This document shows, one piece after another, positions 60,040 through 64,000 of a stretch of 64,000 bases of DNA (position 1 is the first letter of the stretch; the number at the start of each line of letters is the position of its first letter). Source of the DNA: Panaeolus papilionaceus (Eukaryota > Basidiomycota > Agaricomycetes > Agaricales). The notes beneath the pieces were generated by a model. That model was given only the letters and a program-made list of their open reading frames with translations. It had not been told where the DNA came from and made no database searches. The stretch lies in assembly GCA_015501605.1 (NCBI GenBank), contig JADNRZ010000031.1:1-64000 (forward strand), given 5' to 3'. The translations under genes were made by a program, and so were the position numbers.

Positions 60040-62711
60040 ATGGTTCTCAAGGCTTTCTACTCCCTTGTCGCTCTCGTAAACCTCGCTCTCGCAGCGGACG
60101 TTAACTACGTGTTTAACATCGTCAACGGCGCTGTCGCCCCCGATGGTTACACTCGTAATGCCGTGTTGGTCAACGGCGTCTACCCTGGAACGCTCATCCA
60201 GGCGAATAAGGATGATGTTCTGCACATCACCGTGAACAATCAGCTCACCGATCCAACCATGAGGTATGTTCTGTGTCCCCTGGTACTGGGTCGAATTGGT
60301 ACTGATTCACTTCTGTTCAGACGCAGTACCTCTATCCATTGGCATGGCTTGGTAAGGCCCTCTTTCGTCCCCTTCCCCTGGGTGACACTAACCATCCGAT
60401 GTTATGGTAACAGTTCCAGATGCGAACCGCCTCAGAAGACGGACGTATGTTGCCCTTTATTAGCTATTTGGATTTTTCTAACCTTGTTCATTCAGCTGCT
60501 GGTGTAACCCAGTGCCCTATTTCGCCTGGTCACTCTTACACCTATGATAGTAAGTTCAACTTTACACGCCTCTTGAACTACATCAGGGCTAATAGTCCTC
60601 GATCACAGTCCCACTCAACGGTCAGGCTGGTACCCACTGGTATCACAGTCATCTTTCGTCTCAATATGTTGATGGTATTCGTGGGTGAGTTTTGACCGCA
60701 CTTTGCATCTTTTCCGCCGTGATGCCAACCTAAATTGATTCATTAATCAGTGCCATCGTCATTTACGGTTTGTGATGTTGATGTCGACATATTCGGAATG
60801 AAACCGACCCTAGCTTTCTAGATCCCAACGATCCCCACGCAAGCCTGTACGACGTTGACGATGCGTCTACTGTCATCACCCTCGCTGACTGGTATCACAA
60901 GGTGCGCTCTTGTTTATGTCCAGTTAATGAGGTCCATATTTTGATGCTATCCACTCTTCAGAAAGCCCCAGCAATCCAAGCGCAATATCTTGCCCAGGTT
61001 ACTGATGAGCCAGTGCGTCCATTTGAGCTGTCCTTATCAATTGAATTGGTCTAATTCACAGGTCCCAGGTCCCCGACTCAGGTCTCATCAACGGCGTTGG
61101 TCGATATGAAGGAGGTCCGAACGTACCGTGGCCGCGAATTAATGTCGAATCTGGAAAGCGTTATCGCTTCCGCATTATCAACACCTCAGCCTATGCTGGC
61201 TTCGAGTTTTCCATTGAGAAACACGATCTTAAGGTTATTGAGGTGGGAATCAAGCGTTATAACCTATTGCAATGACGATGAAACGTTTCGATCTGTCTAC
61301 AGGTTGATGGTATTAACCATGTCCCTAAGACGGTAAAGGCTCTCGAGGTCTTCGCCGGTCAGCGCTATTCCGTAGTTGTCCATGCCAACCAGCAAGTCAA
61401 AAACTACTGGATTCGTGCACCCATGGAGATGCAAGGCGAAAGCGACAATGATAACCGTAAGCCAACCTTTCTTCACTTTCGACCGACTCAACTTTGATTT
61501 CTTTCTAGTGGACGCAGAGAACGTCTTTGGTGTTCTCCATTATGCTGGCGCATCAAGTGGGAACCCTACGACCAAGGCTGACGACTTTCCAAGCGGCGGA
61601 GACTTCCTCCAGGAACATCAGCTCGCCCCTCTCGAGAACCCCGGTGCCCCTGGTGGAAGTGGGCCGGCGGATCGTGTTATTGACTTGTCATTCACGCGCA
61701 CTACCATAGGTGGGGAAGAAGCTGTGCGTAGTCTTTCGTTTGTTTTGCTTGATAGATATACTGACGCGATTGATATTTAGTGGACCATCAATGGTATCCG
61801 ATACCATGCTCCGACGCTCCCAACGCTTCTCAACATTATGGGAGGCGCGACGGTTGCAAGTGACTTTACAACGGCTGAGAGCACCTATGTCTTGGAACGC
61901 AATCAAGTTATCGAGCTGGTGATTCATGGCTCCGCTAATGGTACATATTTTCCTTTCTACGAACGAACAGAATGATGATATCATCTTTCTAGGTCATGTT
62001 CAGTAAGTTCAACCTTCATCATTCCATTCTCATTCTAACACATACCCTTTTAATTGCTTGATAAAGCCCATTCCAGTGCGTCTCTTCATTCCTTCTTTAT
62101 CCCCTACTCTTCTAAAGAAATCTCGTTTTAGCTTGCATGGACATCCCTTTGACGTCATTCAGGGCAGGAGTGGCACGCCCAACTATGTGAACCCACCTCG
62201 ACGTGATGTCGTCGGCGTTAAAGGTGCGCAAACCGAGTTTTCTTCGTCTCGATCCATTTTTAATTTGATTCGTGGCGCTGACCACGCGACTACAGGTAGC
62301 ACAGTGATCATCCGTTTCACTACGGACAACCCCGGACCTTGGTAAGTTTGATCCGTTTATCTCGTTTATTTTAGAGCTCGTCTTGACCATTTACGCATAT
62401 CATTCGTAGGTTCCTTCATTGCCGTGCGTATTGTTCCGATACCGACTTGATAATGTCTCTTATTAACTCACTCGTTATCTGTTCTACGTGGGTTCTGCAG
62501 ATCTTGGTAAGCTATCTCTTCGGATACAGTAGGGTGTTCAAGCTCTGGTTCCTTACTTGTTCTTCTAGACTGGCATCTCGAAGCCGGTTTGGCTGTCGTC
62601 TTTGCCGAAGCTCCCGCGGCTCAACGCACTGGACCACAGTCTCAGATCATCAAACCTGAGTGGGAGGCTCTTTGCCCGATTTACAACGCACTTCCCGCTG
62701 CTTTGCAGTGA
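60040..62711 (+). CDS. Laccase (multicopper oxidase, AA1), laccase 2, with micro-exons
   Basis: Nineteen exons: 60040-60263, 60321-60351, 60414-60444, 60496-60549, 60609-60684, 60751-60767, 60822-60901, 60962-61012, 61069-61242, 61303-61456, 61509-61723, 61781-61940, 61993-62002, 62067-62075, 62132-62223, 62296-62341, 62410-62423, 62501-62506 and 62569-62711. The sum is 528 aa with all phases matching. The signal peptide is [18 protein letters not shown]. Copper ligands HWHG, WYHSH, HVHPFHLHGH and [11 protein letters not shown] are complete, but some are built across exons of 6, 9, 10 and 14 nt. The first ten introns match laccase 1; six later ones are extra. The QYCDG Cys and its partner are absent here as well. 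Extracellular phenol oxidase. Confidence 0.93.
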
Positions 62712-63440
62712 ACGCCAAGGCTTATGGAGCACGGACAGTTTATGCGACATATTGCCGGCCTCTATTTTAAATCAAGAACTCCTCTGTGTGCTTTGCGTGT
62801 GATATTGGACTGATGTCTTTATATCTTTAACAGCCCTCTTGAATTTATAACATCTAAATATTGTATTTATCCATTACATCTGCTAAACAAGTTGTTTCTT
62901 TTACTGCCTGGACGTGCCGGAGATGTGTTGTGATGAGGAACTCAGGGATGCCCTCAAGTTACCACGCTCGTTGCTTTTCTTCCTTCCACCATGTCGCCGC
63001 TCGCTATGCTTCACTCTGGCTTTGTTCTTCGCCCGTACTCACCCGCTGTGTTATACGTTAATTGGAGGTCTCCACATCGTGTCAGCAGCCGAATTCCACG
63101 CTAAATTTAGTGCTGTACTCTTGGGATGTAATTCGTAGTTATCCCTCAAGGGGTTCATTTTCCCTGAATTGTAATGACGGACCCGCTGGCAATTCCCAGG
63201 TTATCTTCGTCCAAGGCTCGCCTCCTACGTCTCTGATGGGTCATATTTGCTGTCCACGATGCTTTTTTTGAGCTGCCGTTGCTCTGTCATCATCACCGTT
63301 TGGAACCAGCCCGTGCCGACCCGTTCAACAAATACTAGGAAGCTTCTCTCCGACACCTTATCAATGCTAAACTTAGCCCACTCTTATCGCGACTCATATA
63401 GCTTCATGGATAAGACACATACGCTGGCAAACACACTTAC
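62712..63440. other. 3' flank of laccase 2, no gene recognised
   Basis: No recognisable protein or RNA. Confidence 0.4.
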
Positions 63441-64000
63441 GGGTCAAGGAATACGCTGAAGTGATCCTCAGCCAAGCTCTATTACCCCACGACGAGACGC
63501 AAGCTCATGGAATTTTTGAAAGAAGAGACGTCTCCTGGGCGTCAAGTTATTTTTGTTTGTAAGTACGCACCCTCCTGCGCGTGTCAAAATGTTTAATTTG
63601 CTACAGGTGGACTGGGGATGGTTGGGATAGGTGACGACGCATGCTGGAGACCCAGTTGACTCTGCTCACCTCTTGTTCTGGACAGCTTTTATTGAAAAGC
63701 TGCTCAATCTCGACGACAAGAATCAGTATCTCTTGGTGACATGTGGAGAGGAGGTGCACTTTGCTTATAACCGGGTCGGGTGAGTCGTTGTTTGTGTCTT
63801 TACACTTAGCAGTATATTAATCTTTACTTAGTTTAACGGACTACTTTGAGCACAGAAACGTGTGTGCCTATAACCCACTATTTCATCCAGAATCTAATCC
63901 TACGATGTTAGGTTGAGAACCTCTACCTTAATCCACCATCCTGGTACGCGTCACAGGAGCCAGATCGCTTCAAATACCACCTCAACGAGGCTGTCACTTC
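63440..64000 (+). other. Possible partial multi-exon gene at the right edge
   Basis: Open stretches separated by intron-like sequence are seen. HLRVKEYAEVILSQALLPHD lies near 63,440-63,500. A GTAAGT...CTACAG interval spans about 63,558-63,606. DSAHLLFWTAFIEKLLNLDD lies near 63,655-63,715, and NLYLNPPSWYASQEPDRF near 63,920-63,970. They look protein-like but I cannot name the family, and I could not join them in one consistent phase. It may be a real gene continuing beyond the window, or a remnant. Confidence 0.3.

Overview
The window looks like nuclear DNA of an Agaricomycete (mushroom-forming basidiomycete). The reasons are short GT-AG introns of about 50-70 bp, many exons per gene, a White Collar-1 photoreceptor without a GATA zinc finger, two secreted laccases, two GH11 xylanase-family genes, a WSC protein, a DUF6699 protein and a NACHT-type NTPase. 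All gene models were spliced by hand, with reading phase checked across every junction.

Region 1 (1-21,260) is a three-unit segmental duplication plus a nested transposon. The right-hand unit holds the promoter, exon 1 and intron 1 of the complete wc-1 gene (18,991-27,141). The two left-hand units repeat that wc-1 front end, then switch to other DNA: an unrecognised block followed by the 5' half of a NACHT P-loop NTPase gene cut at the same point in both. The first NACHT copy has lost its Walker A motif; the second keeps it. At the junction of units 2 and 3 sits a 5.45-kb element with 274-bp terminal inverted repeats, into which a related 2.79-kb element with 275-bp repeats and an 8-bp target duplication has inserted.

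Region 2 (27,142-36,000) carries two tandem GH11-family genes with an intron-containing tRNA-Asp between them, the first of two related lectin/LamG-fold genes, a pair of repeat elements with identical ends, a minisatellite of small covarying hairpins, and a two-finger C2H2 protein.

Region 3 (36,000-46,000) has four minus-strand genes: a flavin-nucleotide-binding split-barrel protein, a single-pass membrane protein, a SAP-like motif protein and a nine-exon O-methyltransferase. A BUB3-like pseudogene and the second LamG-fold gene follow.

Region 4 (46,000-64,000) holds two laccases (531 and 528 aa), a DUF6699 protein convergent with the first laccase, a diverged fragment of the same transposon family, and a secreted double-WSC protein, separated by long stretches with no recognisable genes. 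The laccases share the same early introns, but the second has six more, all in its last third, which create exons of 6, 9, 10 and 14 nt.

The secreted enzymes (laccases, GH11 proteins) and WSC protein fit a plant-litter or wood-degrading lifestyle. Linking them to light sensing by wc-1 would be inference only.
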